Source of the DNA: Niabella drilacis
Lineage (GTDB): Bacteria; Bacteroidota; Bacteroidia; Chitinophagales; Chitinophagaceae
DNA length: 64,000 nt
NCBI RefSeq assembly: GCF_900101395.1
Contig: NZ_FMZO01000001.1
Coordinates: 124,001-188,000, forward strand
Direction: 5' to 3'
The notes below the pieces were generated by a model. It did not search any database. It saw only the letters and a list, made by a program, of their open reading frames with translations, and was not told the DNA's origin. This document shows positions 11,312 to 20,122 of the stretch, in pieces. A program made the position numbers and the translations under genes. Position 1 is the first letter of the stretch. Each line of letters starts with the position of its first letter.

Positions 11312-11607
11312 AAAGCGTCCGTTTTTTATTACGCAATAAGCCTGGTTACGAATAGAGAACAAGCTTGTCGCTCAAAGAAAAAATAAAGTGAGGGACGGTT
11401 TCCAGGTTTGCTGAACGGACTTTGAAACCAGGCTACCCGGTTTTCAGGTCTCAATTCCTGCCTGAAAGAACATCCGGTTTCTCACTCCAGCTTTTGACAG
11501 ATATCGGGCGCTCTTTTTCCACGTTAAACAAAGCTGCAAGTTATCTGCTTTCAGCAGAGGCAAGTATGAAAACCCGACCGAACCTTGAGCTTTTCATTAA
11601 CCTGTAC
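11312..11607. other. Gap between dnaX and the M60 gene
   Basis: About 295 bp separate the dnaX stop from the M60 start; both genes run leftward. I see no gene, strong hairpin or clear TAnnTTTG box here. An open frame on the + strand beginning at 11422 runs into dnaX antisense and is a shadow. Confidence 0.5.
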
Positions 11608-13374
11608 TTACCGGTCCAGTTCCATTTTCAGTTTTTCCTTCAGCTCCTTTACCAGCGGATATTTTTCGATCATTTTCTGATACTGCTGTACCGCGGTCAT
11701 CGGCTTGGGCTCTGTATTTTCCTGTACTTCCCTGTTCTCTCTTTTAATAATGTAGAACTGCAGCTGGGAGTTCGACAGCTTTTTTTGCAGGAACTCCGAG
11801 GTCTGCGTTTTACAGGTTTCTATAAACCGGTATTCGATGGCGTTGGCAGTATACACATAAAAGGAGTTAGTGTCCAGTACTTTTAGCTGGGCAAGGTCAA
11901 AGCTTTGTGCTGCTGAATTTTTGTTCTCTTTCAGCAATACGATAAATTCCTTCCAGGCCTCTTCCAGGGCCTCCTGTGTAAGGGGGTGATCGACCGGCTC
12001 AACGTGCGTGTCCTTAAATTGTTGTCTTAATTTCTCAAGGCTGCTGATCTTTTTAGCCGTCACCGATTCTTTAGCTGGCGGTGGAGGTACAGGCCTTGGA
12101 GCCGGTTCCTCAATGATCAGCCGGCTGCCTGTAGTGGCCGGCCGGGCAACGGGTTCCCCCACTTTTGCCGCGGGTGCCAGTTTCAGTAAAACAGGTTGCA
12201 GGCTCCTGAAGGGGACTGATACAGCTTTTTCAGCTATTTTTTTTTTATTCAGCCCGGTATCGCCGGCTGTTAATTCGATGGCTTGCTGCAGGTAACAAAG
12301 TTTGATCAGCGTTAGCTCCACATGCAGCCGTTTGTTGCGGGCGGCGCGGTAGTTGATCTCCGATTCGTTCAGGATATTCAGCGCGCTGATGAGGAATGAC
12401 GATGACGTGTTTTGGGCTGTTTCGAGATAGCGCTGTTTAAAACTTTCTACGGTGTCCAGCAGGGCCACTACTTTTTCGTCCTTGCTCACCAGCAGGTTCC
12501 GGATAAAGGCGGCAAACCCGTTTAGTACCAGGTCGCCTTCAAATCCTTTCCGGTTGATATCGTCATACAGCAGCATCGCCCCGGAAAGGTCCTGCTGCAA
12601 CATATTGTCAAGCAATTTGAAATAGTAATCTTCATCCAGGATGTTCAGGTGCTCCAGGGTGTTGGCATAGTTCAGCTCGCCGTTGGTAAAGCTGACGATC
12701 TTATCCATGATACTTAGTGCATCCCGCATACAGCCTTCGCTTTTTTGTGCAATGGTCTGTAAAGCCGCCGGCTCCGCTTTTACCCCTTCTTTTTCACAGA
12801 TGGCTTCCAGGTGTTCCACCGTGTCATTGGTGGTGATCCGCTTAAAGTCAAAGATCTGGCAGCGGCTGAGGATGGTAGGAAGGATCTTATGTTTTTCGGT
12901 GGTGGCCAGGATAAAAATGGCATAGGGGGGCGGCTCCTCCAGTGTTTTCAGGAAGGCATTGAAAGCCGAAGAGCTCAGCATATGCACCTCATCGATAATA
13001 TACACTTTATAGCGGCCTGCTTGCGGGGCAAAACGCACCTGGTCTACCAGGGTGCGGATATCATCCACCGAGTTATTGCTCGCCGCATCCAGCTCATGGA
13101 TATTCAGCGAAGTGCCCTGGTTAAAAGAAACACAGGAGTTGCAGGTATTACAGGCCTCCCCATCTGCTGTCGATTGCTCACAGTTGATGGTTTTTGCCAG
13201 GATCCTGGCACAGGTGGTCTTTCCCACGCCACGGGGGCCACAAAACAAAAAAGCATGTGCCAGCTGATTCTGTTTGATGGCATTTTTTAACGTGGTGGTG
13301 ATATGCGCCTGGCCTACAACGGTGTCGAAAGTCTGTGGCCTGTATTTCCGTGCTGAAACAATAAATTTATCCAT
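11608..13374 (-). CDS. dnaX: DNA polymerase III subunit gamma/tau
   Basis: Clamp-loader ATPase of the replicative polymerase. The chosen ATG at 13374 gives a 588-residue protein beginning MDKFIVSARKYRPQTFDTVVGQ; it has an AGGAG ribosome-binding site six bases upstream, unusually strong for this genome, and a promoter box just before it. The frame continues to 13485 but that extension is not DnaX-like. Walker A GPRGVGKTT lies near residue 46, followed by the four-cysteine zinc module (CEQS...CNTCNSC), the DEVHML Walker B and the sensor region LSRCQIFDFKRI. The C-terminal third is low-complexity and tau-like. No slippery frameshift site was evident. Confidence 0.96.
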   Translation of the reverse strand: MDKFIVSARKYRPQTFDTVVGQAHITTTLKNAIKQNQLAHAFLFCGPRGVGKTTCARILAKTINCEQSTADGEACNTCNSCVSFNQGTSLNIHELDAASNNSVDDIRTLVDQVRFAPQAGRYKVYIIDEVHMLSSSAFNAFLKTLEEPPPYAIFILATTEKHKILPTILSRCQIFDFKRITTNDTVEHLEAICEKEGVKAEPAALQTIAQKSEGCMRDALSIMDKIVSFTNGELNYANTLEHLNILDEDYYFKLLDNMLQQDLSGAMLLYDDINRKGFEGDLVLNGFAAFIRNLLVSKDEKVVALLDTVESFKQRYLETAQNTSSSFLISALNILNESEINYRAARNKRLHVELTLIKLCYLQQAIELTAGDTGLNKKKIAEKAVSVPFRSLQPVLLKLAPAAKVGEPVARPATTGSRLIIEEPAPRPVPPPPAKESVTAKKISSLEKLRQQFKDTHVEPVDHPLTQEALEEAWKEFIVLLKENKNSAAQSFDLAQLKVLDTNSFYVYTANAIEYRFIETCKTQTSEFLQKKLSNSQLQFYIIKRENREVQENTEPKPMTAVQQYQKMIEKYPLVKELKEKLKMELDR

Positions 13375-13397
13375 TAAAAACTCCTGATATTGTCTGA

Positions 13398-13405
13398 CAA
13401 ATGTA
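13398..13405 (-). promoter_or_regulatory. Putative -7 box of the dnaX promoter
   Basis: On the minus strand the bases read TACATTTG, matching TAnnTTTG, about 24 bp before the chosen dnaX ATG. It would place the transcript start downstream of the longer in-frame start at 13485, so it supports the shorter protein. Confidence 0.5.
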
Positions 13406-13518
13406 ACATAATTGGGGGTGGTTTTGTTGCGGCGTCGGCAAATGTGGAAAACTGGGAATGCTACAGGAGAAGATGGCCCGGGCATTCAAAAAATAAAGCT
13501 TTTTGTTGGGGCTGTAGC

Positions 13519-14370
13519 TTATTTGTATACCTGCTGGTAAGAAAGCGGGCTCATGCCGGTAATCTGTTTAAAACATTTGTGAAAAGAAGCCGTATTCTGA
13601 AACCCGCTTTCATAACACAGGCGTTTGATGGGGTGATCGGTTGTCACCAGTTGCCGGCATACATAGCCCACCCGCAGTTCGGCAATAAATTGCGAATAGG
13701 TTTTCCGGGCGCGTTGCCTGAAATAGCGGCTGAATGCGTGGGGGCTTACATGGGCCACCCGGGCAATTTCCGGGAGCGGGATCTTCCTCCTGAAGTGTTT
13801 CACCGTATATTCATAAACTTCATGGATCCTTTTTCCCTCAAAATTTCCTGCACTGAGGCAGCTGTTTTCTGAAGAAAGACTGGTAACGGGGCCCCAGTCC
13901 GCGATCTTGGAAAGCAATGTTGCCAGGGAGATGATCCGGTAGGGCCCTTCCGCATGGACCAGGTAATGAAAGGAAGGAACCATGGGCTGAATGTTTCCGT
14001 GGATCAGGAGCCCCCTGCGGGCTTTTTGGAGCAGCAACCGGATGCCCTCGTTTTCGGGGAGATCCAGGAAGGCTTTTCCCCAGAAGGTCTCGTGGAAATG
14101 AATGGCAATAACATCGATAGGGGCGTTTTTTTCAAAATAGCACTCGTCAAATTTCCAGTAATGGGGTAGACGGGATCCTATCAGACACAGGGTCCCTGCC
14201 GAAAAATAACGGGTATGGTCGCCGATCAACAGGGTTCCCGTTCCCCGGGCAATATAGATCAACTCAGCTTCCTTATGACAATGCCAGCGGCTATTAACGG
14301 GAGCCTGGTCTCTTCTGACCGCAAAAGAAGCGCCCGGCGTTGCCATCATTTTTAATACATGTGGTTTCAT
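13519..14370 (-). CDS. Cupin/AraC-family regulator at the edge of the PUL
   Basis: A 283-residue cytoplasmic regulator. The N-terminal ~100 residues form an AraC-type cupin sensor (RWHCHKEAELIYI and GTGTLLIGDH segments). The C-terminal ~100 residues hold the two-helix DNA-binding domain, with IARVAHVSPHAFSRYFRQ and IKRLCYESGFQNTASFHKCF. It is transcribed divergently from susC1 across a ~190-bp shared upstream region, the usual position of a local activator or repressor. It is therefore the best candidate for sugar-dependent control of module 1; this is inferred from position only. Starts at ATG 14370. Confidence 0.88.
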   Translation of the reverse strand: MKPHVLKMMATPGASFAVRRDQAPVNSRWHCHKEAELIYIARGTGTLLIGDHTRYFSAGTLCLIGSRLPHYWKFDECYFEKNAPIDVIAIHFHETFWGKAFLDLPENEGIRLLLQKARRGLLIHGNIQPMVPSFHYLVHAEGPYRIISLATLLSKIADWGPVTSLSSENSCLSAGNFEGKRIHEVYEYTVKHFRRKIPLPEIARVAHVSPHAFSRYFRQRARKTYSQFIAELRVGYVCRQLVTTDHPIKRLCYESGFQNTASFHKCFKQITGMSPLSYQQVYK

Positions 14371-14561
14371 ACAAATGTCGGTTGACCCCGAGAAGGTAAA
14401 TGAAATATACGCCGGAATCAGGTTTGGGTATTTGCTGATGCCAAAATAGCTTACTAGTTGGATAATGTTGATACTTCTTTTGCCCCCAAAACATACGTAC
14501 TTGCAGTCTGTGCAAACGATTGAACAAACCTCTTAAATTAAACTGTATGACGTATTGCTTT

Positions 14562-17500
14562 ATGAAAAAAAAGCGCAGGCTTATGCAACTGCTGGTCCTG
14601 ATCCCGCTCTTGTTTTCTCTTCCGGTTTTTTTGCAGGCGCAAAAGAACGTTCCGGTAAAGGGAACAGTGGTGGATGAAAAGGGCAACCCTGTTTCACAGG
14701 TATCGGTTTCGCTGAAAGGCTCGGATCGCGGAACAATGACAGATTCTTCCGGGCGGTTTTCTATCCAGGTCCCTGATGGAAAGGGATCCCTCATTTTTAC
14801 CGCTGTTGGTTTCACCGGTTTTGAACAGGTGTTAAACCAGGAGGGACCTGTAAATGTGGTCTTAAAACAGGAGTTGAGCGACCTGGATGAGATCGTGGTG
14901 GTCGGTTACGGAACCCAGCGTAAGCGGGATGTGACCGGTGCAATTTCCTCGATCAGCTCGAAACAAATTGAAGAGCGGCAGCCCGTCAATTTGTTTGATG
15001 CACTGCAGGGACAGGCTGCGGGGGTGCTGGTGGTGAACGATGGCGGCGGCGCTCCGGGGGCTGAAGGTTCCATCCAGATCCGGGGAGCTTCCACGCTTAA
15101 CGGGGGCAATGGCCCGCTATACCTGGTTGACGGTGTGATCAACCCGGATGGAGCCCGTATCAATCCAATGGATATTGAGCGGATCGAAGTACTGAAGGAT
15201 GCTGCTTCAGCTGCTATTTATGGTGCAAGGGCGGCCAATGGTGTGATCATCATTACCACCAAAAAAGGAAAAGAAGGCCGGCCGAGGATCGACCTGAATT
15301 ATTCCCGCATTTTTGGAAGGCTGGCGCACAAGCTGCCGCAAAATAATTCCGCCGAAGTACGCGAGTTCAGAAGGATCCAGGAACGGAACCCCGGCAATAC
15401 GGATTCATTGAACCCCGGCTTTAACTCGGATAATGACCTGCAGCAGATCCTGCTGGGTAATCTTGGAGACCGGCAGCAGGTAAACCTGGGGATCAGCGGC
15501 GGACAAAAAGGATTGAGTTATTATACCGGTGTGAACTATCTTAACGACAAGTCGATCATTTTAAACAGTTATTTAAAACGGGTACAGGTAAGAACCAATG
15601 TTGAATACCAGGCTTCACCCAAATTCAAGTATGTGAGCAATATTTCTATGTTGTGGCAAACCGGTAATGAAGTGCCGATTGCGCGAACGGTTGCGGTGGC
15701 ATTTGACCGGCCTGCCTATTCGCTGATCTATTATCCGGATGGCTCGCTCACCAGCTATGTCGGGTCCAAACGCAACCCGGTGGCCAACGCTATATACGAA
15801 ACCAATAAAACCGATGTGTTCTCCATCCAGTTTGCCAATTCGCTGCAATACCGGATCACGAAAGACCTGCTGTTTACCACCACGTTTAACGCCATGCTGG
15901 ATAACCGCCAGAATTTGCAGTTCTCGCCCAGGTATGTTTCGGCCAATAAGGATCAGAACAATGGCGCTAATGACATGCAAAAAGTATTTTCCTGGGAATA
16001 CCAGTCGTTCTTTAACTATAACAAAACGTTTAACGGCAATCATAACCTGCAGGCCACATTGGGTGTGAGTGCAGATAAGCGGCGGTACGACAGGGAGCAT
16101 TCCGAATATGCCAATGTAGTGAGTGAGGAAATATTTATTACGCAGCCGGCTTACCTGACAGCTTCCAAAACCTATTCGGATGCCGACGTTACCGCGGGGG
16201 CCAATTTATTTGCCAGGGCCAACTACAGCTATAAGGGCCGGTACACGCTGGCCGGTATATTCCGTCGTGATGGTTCTTCCCGTTTTGGCAGCGAATCCCG
16301 GTATGGTAACTTTTATTCTGCATCTGCAGGATGGCGGTTCTCTGATGAAAAGTTCATGTACTGGGCAAAAGATGTGTTAACGGACGGCCGGTTCCGGATC
16401 GGCTTTGGCCAGGTAGGTAACGACCGTATCGGTTCCAACGATTATCTGAACAAGATCACGTTCAACGGGAGCTATGCAGGAGTGGGCGGCGCTTATACTA
16501 CCGCTACGTTCGGAAATGAACGCGTGCATTGGGAAACCACCCAGCAGCAGAATGCCGGCCTGGATCTGACCTTCTTCCGCGGGCGGCTGACCTTTACGGC
16601 GGACTACTATATCAAAACAACAAAAGACCTCCTGTATGAGAAAGCACTTCCGGGCGAAACCGGTTTTGATAACGTGAAGGTGAATATAGGAACATTGGAG
16701 AATCGCGGGCTGGAGTTCTCAGCCAAAGGTACCCCTGTTCTTGCAAAGGACAGCAGGGGCCTGACCTGGGAGATCGGTGGAAATATTTCATTTGAAAGGA
16801 ACATCATTAAAAAACTGGGTGACGGGATGCCGTTTATCGTAGCTGACAAATGGTATATTGAAGAAGGCGGAAGGATCGGTAATTTCTTTGGCTGGAAAAA
16901 CCTTGGGGTATACGCGTGGAATGAATCCAACGCATATAACGATAACTGGGACCGGCTTACAGTAGTGCTGGGGGCGGATGGAAAACCGTTGTATGAGAAT
17001 GGGAAGCCCGTATACACGTTTAACGGGCAGCCTTATACCGGGGCCGTGCACCAGATGTATGATCCCGGTGGTAAACTGCGTGGGGGAGATGTGATCTGGG
17101 AGAATAAAAACAAAGACAGCCTGATCGATGACCGCGACCGGCAGATCCTGGCCAACGCACAACCCAAGTTTTACCTGGGGATCCTTAATAACCTCAATTA
17201 CCGGCAATTCTCACTGTCTTTCCTGGTCAACGCATCTTTTGGCGCACATGTGTACAATGCATTGCTGGCCGCGCAAAGTTATCCATCCAATACAGGAGCC
17301 GGGAGCCCGGAAATGGTTTACAATGTATGGAGACAGCAGGGTGATATAGCTAAATATCCTTATTACCCCGATTTTAAAAACAGGGGGAATGAGAAAAAGG
17401 ATGCAAACAGTATCTTCATTGAGGACGCTTCTTTTATCAGGCTCTCCAGTTTGCGCCTTTCATATACGTTCCTGCCCGGCATAACCCGGAAGATCCTCCT

Positions 17501-17666
17501 GAAAGGAGCAACGGTTTATGTGTATGGTACCAACCTGCTTACCTGGACTAACTACAGGGGGTATGATCCTGAATTCAGTACCTCCAATATACTGCAGCCG
17601 GGTTATGATAACGGGAAGTACCCCAAAAGACGGGAGTATGGGTTTGGCATCAATGTTAACTTTTAA
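14562..17666 (+). CDS. SusC/RagA-family TonB-linked outer-membrane transporter (module 1)
   Basis: Energised beta-barrel that imports oligosaccharides through the outer membrane together with its SusD lid. The 1034-residue product starts MKKKRRLMQ with a signal peptide ending LQAQ; alternative starts at 14547 (ATG) and 14520 (TTG) only lengthen the n-region. Next come a carboxypeptidase-D-like domain (VKGTVVDEKGNPVSQVSVSL), the TonB-box/plug start DEIVVVGYGTQRKRDVTGA and the SusC plug motif IYGARAANGVIIITTKKG, then the 22-strand barrel ending in an aromatic residue (VNF). It has no N-terminal STN domain, unlike the second SusC of this locus, so it is not a FecR-type signal transducer. SusD1 begins 9 bp later. 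Confidence 0.96.
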   Translation: MKKKRRLMQLLVLIPLLFSLPVFLQAQKNVPVKGTVVDEKGNPVSQVSVSLKGSDRGTMTDSSGRFSIQVPDGKGSLIFTAVGFTGFEQVLNQEGPVNVVLKQELSDLDEIVVVGYGTQRKRDVTGAISSISSKQIEERQPVNLFDALQGQAAGVLVVNDGGGAPGAEGSIQIRGASTLNGGNGPLYLVDGVINPDGARINPMDIERIEVLKDAASAAIYGARAANGVIIITTKKGKEGRPRIDLNYSRIFGRLAHKLPQNNSAEVREFRRIQERNPGNTDSLNPGFNSDNDLQQILLGNLGDRQQVNLGISGGQKGLSYYTGVNYLNDKSIILNSYLKRVQVRTNVEYQASPKFKYVSNISMLWQTGNEVPIARTVAVAFDRPAYSLIYYPDGSLTSYVGSKRNPVANAIYETNKTDVFSIQFANSLQYRITKDLLFTTTFNAMLDNRQNLQFSPRYVSANKDQNNGANDMQKVFSWEYQSFFNYNKTFNGNHNLQATLGVSADKRRYDREHSEYANVVSEEIFITQPAYLTASKTYSDADVTAGANLFARANYSYKGRYTLAGIFRRDGSSRFGSESRYGNFYSASAGWRFSDEKFMYWAKDVLTDGRFRIGFGQVGNDRIGSNDYLNKITFNGSYAGVGGAYTTATFGNERVHWETTQQQNAGLDLTFFRGRLTFTADYYIKTTKDLLYEKALPGETGFDNVKVNIGTLENRGLEFSAKGTPVLAKDSRGLTWEIGGNISFERNIIKKLGDGMPFIVADKWYIEEGGRIGNFFGWKNLGVYAWNESNAYNDNWDRLTVVLGADGKPLYENGKPVYTFNGQPYTGAVHQMYDPGGKLRGGDVIWENKNKDSLIDDRDRQILANAQPKFYLGILNNLNYRQFSLSFLVNASFGAHVYNALLAAQSYPSNTGAGSPEMVYNVWRQQGDIAKYPYYPDFKNRGNEKKDANSIFIEDASFIRLSSLRLSYTFLPGITRKILLKGATVYVYGTNLLTWTNYRGYDPEFSTSNILQPGYDNGKYPKRREYGFGINVNF

Positions 17667-17675
17667 AATGACAAA

Positions 17676-19250
17676 ATGAAAAAGCTGAGTTATATCATTA
17701 TCGTTTGCGCTATTACTATATGCGGAGGCTGCAAAAAGTTCCTTGATCTTTCGCCACAGGCACAGGTGGCCCAGAATAAATTTTACAAAACATTATACGA
17801 TGTTAATGCGGCTGTTGCGGGTATGTATTCCGGGTTCCAGCAGCAAATGGTTGGCAGCGACGGGAATTACAAGGAAAAAGCACTGTTCTGGGGCGATTAC
17901 CGCTCTGATAATTTTGACCGCTTCCTGAGCTATACCACGGTTACTACCACCGAGGTAACAATGAATGCATTGACAACGGATAATGCTTTTTCCGACTGGT
18001 CTGGCTTATACACCGTGATCGGAAGAGCGAATGCCAATATCAAATACATCCCGGGTGCCGCCGTAACGGATAGCCGGGTTACCGAAGCCGTGATGAATAA
18101 GGCGCTGGCCGAAAGCTATGCCATGCGTGCCATCTGTTACTTTTACATTGTAAGGGTGTGGGGCGATGCGCCTGTTTGGACCACCCCTATGGAGAGCCTG
18201 TCGGATTCGCTTGAAAAACCACGCACGGCGGCTGCGAAGGTGATCGATGAACGCATCATACCGGACCTCACCGATGCTTATGCTCTGGTTACAAAAAACC
18301 AGACGGCTTCGGTATGGACGATCGGTGAAGGCGCTATCTGCGCCATCCTGGCAGATGTATATATGTGGAAGCATGACTATGCCAATGCGATTATATGGAT
18401 GAAGAACCTGTTTAAGGCAAAAGGTCCTACGGGGGCATTGTACGCCGGTGCAAGCGGGGCCAATCTTCAGCCGCAGGCAACCTGGAAAAATCTGTTCACG
18501 GTGCCCAATACGAGCATCGAGTCGATCTGGAGCATTCACTGGGATTTCCTGAAAAATGATTGTGCCTGCATGACCACATCCTGGACGGCCAATAACAAAC
18601 CCATTTCCATGGATATTGACCTGTATAACAACTGGGTGATGCCACAAACAGTTGCGGCCCCGGTTCCTGTGGATATTCGCTCCAAACAAACGATTGATCC
18701 TTATTCTGCAGGTAACGACCCAACCAAATCAAACCGCGACCGGTTTATCAAGTGGTATGCTTCCCCTGTTAATCCAACCAAGGCTTCCACGGCAGCAGAG
18801 CTGGCAACCTATTATTTTAAGGAAGCGCCGGTATACCTGTCGATGTACCGGTTAGCCGATATTTACCTGTTATATGCAGAGGCATTAAATGCAACGGGTG
18901 AGCTGTCAGAAGCGCTGAAATACCTCAATTTTGTACGGGTGCGGGCAGGATTGCCGGCATATATAGCAGACACGCCGCCGGTTGCCGACCAGCCTTCAAT
19001 GGCCGATGCCATCCTGAAGGAACGCCAGATGGAACTGGTAGGGGAAGGTAAAAGATGGTTTGATCTTGTTCGTACCGGTAATGTGATAAAGATCATGGAC
19101 CCCATATTGAGAAGAAGGCAGATCTCCGCCGGAACTCCTGCAGGGGAAGCCATTGGGTTTAGCGATCCGCGGAGGATTTTGTGGCCGATAAACCGGAGTG
19201 TGCTGAATGCGAACAAGAAACTGGTGCAAAATCCCGGCTACGGCGGATAA
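17676..19250 (+). CDS. SusD/RagB-family glycan-binding lipoprotein (module 1)
   Basis: A 524-residue surface lipoprotein that caps the SusC barrel and binds the glycan. Signal peptide with lipobox ending GGC (Cys19), followed by the characteristic KKFLDLSPQ. The helical SusD scaffold with TPR-like segments is recognisable, including ALAESYAMRAICYFYIVRVWGDAPV near residue 150, the YRLADIYLLYAEALN segment, and the C-terminal KERQMELVGEGKRWFDLVRTG and ILWPIN motifs. It lies 9 bp after susC1 and clearly forms an operon with it. Confidence 0.95.
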   Translation: MKKLSYIIIVCAITICGGCKKFLDLSPQAQVAQNKFYKTLYDVNAAVAGMYSGFQQQMVGSDGNYKEKALFWGDYRSDNFDRFLSYTTVTTTEVTMNALTTDNAFSDWSGLYTVIGRANANIKYIPGAAVTDSRVTEAVMNKALAESYAMRAICYFYIVRVWGDAPVWTTPMESLSDSLEKPRTAAAKVIDERIIPDLTDAYALVTKNQTASVWTIGEGAICAILADVYMWKHDYANAIIWMKNLFKAKGPTGALYAGASGANLQPQATWKNLFTVPNTSIESIWSIHWDFLKNDCACMTTSWTANNKPISMDIDLYNNWVMPQTVAAPVPVDIRSKQTIDPYSAGNDPTKSNRDRFIKWYASPVNPTKASTAAELATYYFKEAPVYLSMYRLADIYLLYAEALNATGELSEALKYLNFVRVRAGLPAYIADTPPVADQPSMADAILKERQMELVGEGKRWFDLVRTGNVIKIMDPILRRRQISAGTPAGEAIGFSDPRRILWPINRSVLNANKKLVQNPGYGG

Positions 19251-19315
19251 AAAAACAGACAGGGCCCGGCAATGTGTATCCTGCCGGGGCATTGAAAATA
19301 TTAAAATATCAACAG

Positions 19316-20113
19316 ATGAAAATATTCAGAGGCATTATGAACAGCATCCTGGTGCTTGCCGTAGTTGCAACTTTTTTGCCGGGATGTAAAAAACTGCTGG
19401 GGCTAAGCCGGCAGGAGAACTATGATTATAAAAAGGAAACGCTGGACCCCAATATTCACATGACAGCCAGGGAGTTTTTGCTGAAGAGGGCCGATGGTAC
19501 ACCCGAGGCGCCCAATGATACCGTATTCAGGTGGATGAAGAAGGGACTGGATTATTGCGGGTTGGATCTTTCCGAGTATGAAAAGGCGGGAAGAACATTT
19601 ATATTCCTGCACAATGATGCCGTGCGGGGCTTTAACGCTTCGGGCGTAATGGACAAAGGATTGTTCTTTACCTTTCCCATTGTGAACCTGGATCAGAACG
19701 GCAACCCCATCATGAACCCTCTCACCGGTCTGCCACAAACACATCCTGCTACCAAATGGGAAGATTACTCAAAGGAAACGGTAAAGAATTTTTTCCTGTA
19801 TCTTATTGGGGAGGGCATACACAATTATTATGATCTGAATGCAGAGAACCGATCCGTACAATCGCTGCTGCCTCCTAATAGCACAGCTACAAAGGAATCC
19901 CTGCTGGGCTACTGGGATCCCTCCCTGCCCGGGTTCAACGGGGCAGGCGGAAAAGGATTTGACCCCCAGGGGAAATTTACGTTGCGTATACAGAATAATG
20001 CCGATATTGCCCCTATTGTATTTAATGACCGCACCAGCAGCCGGTCCATCGGGTTTGTAGCTACCAATGGTGTTGTGCATGTGTATGGTGCAGCGCTGTA
20101 CCCTTCGAAATAA
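19316..20113 (+). CDS. Accessory lipoprotein of the SusCD unit, fasciclin-like
   Basis: A 265-residue lipoprotein (MKIFRG..., lipobox LPGC with Cys24) in the third position of the SusCD operon, where surface glycan-binding proteins usually lie. Residues ~45-110 (TAREFLLKR...FIFLHNDAVRGFN) have the helix-strand pattern of a fasciclin-like domain, and the C-terminus is beta-rich, ending in a VHVYGAALYPSK segment. I do not recognise it as a defined SusE/SusF family. The ATG at 19316 is preferred over an in-frame ATG at 19181 that overlaps susD1 and lacks a signal peptide. Probable role: glycan capture or adhesion at the cell surface. Confidence 0.7.
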   Translation: MKIFRGIMNSILVLAVVATFLPGCKKLLGLSRQENYDYKKETLDPNIHMTAREFLLKRADGTPEAPNDTVFRWMKKGLDYCGLDLSEYEKAGRTFIFLHNDAVRGFNASGVMDKGLFFTFPIVNLDQNGNPIMNPLTGLPQTHPATKWEDYSKETVKNFFLYLIGEGIHNYYDLNAENRSVQSLLPPNSTATKESLLGYWDPSLPGFNGAGGKGFDPQGKFTLRIQNNADIAPIVFNDRTSSRSIGFVATNGVVHVYGAALYPSK

Positions 20114-20122
20114 ATTTTTGAC

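Noticed and set aside
13375-13485. N-terminal extension of DnaX
   Set aside because: The extension is not DnaX-like, and a ribosome-binding site plus promoter box precede the ATG at 13374.
18006-18689. 227-residue minus-strand open frame
   Set aside because: Antisense to susD1, whose translation is clearly real; a codon-composition shadow.
19181-19315. Longer start for the accessory lipoprotein gene
   Set aside because: It overlaps the end of susD1 and would bury the lipoprotein signal peptide that begins at 19316.
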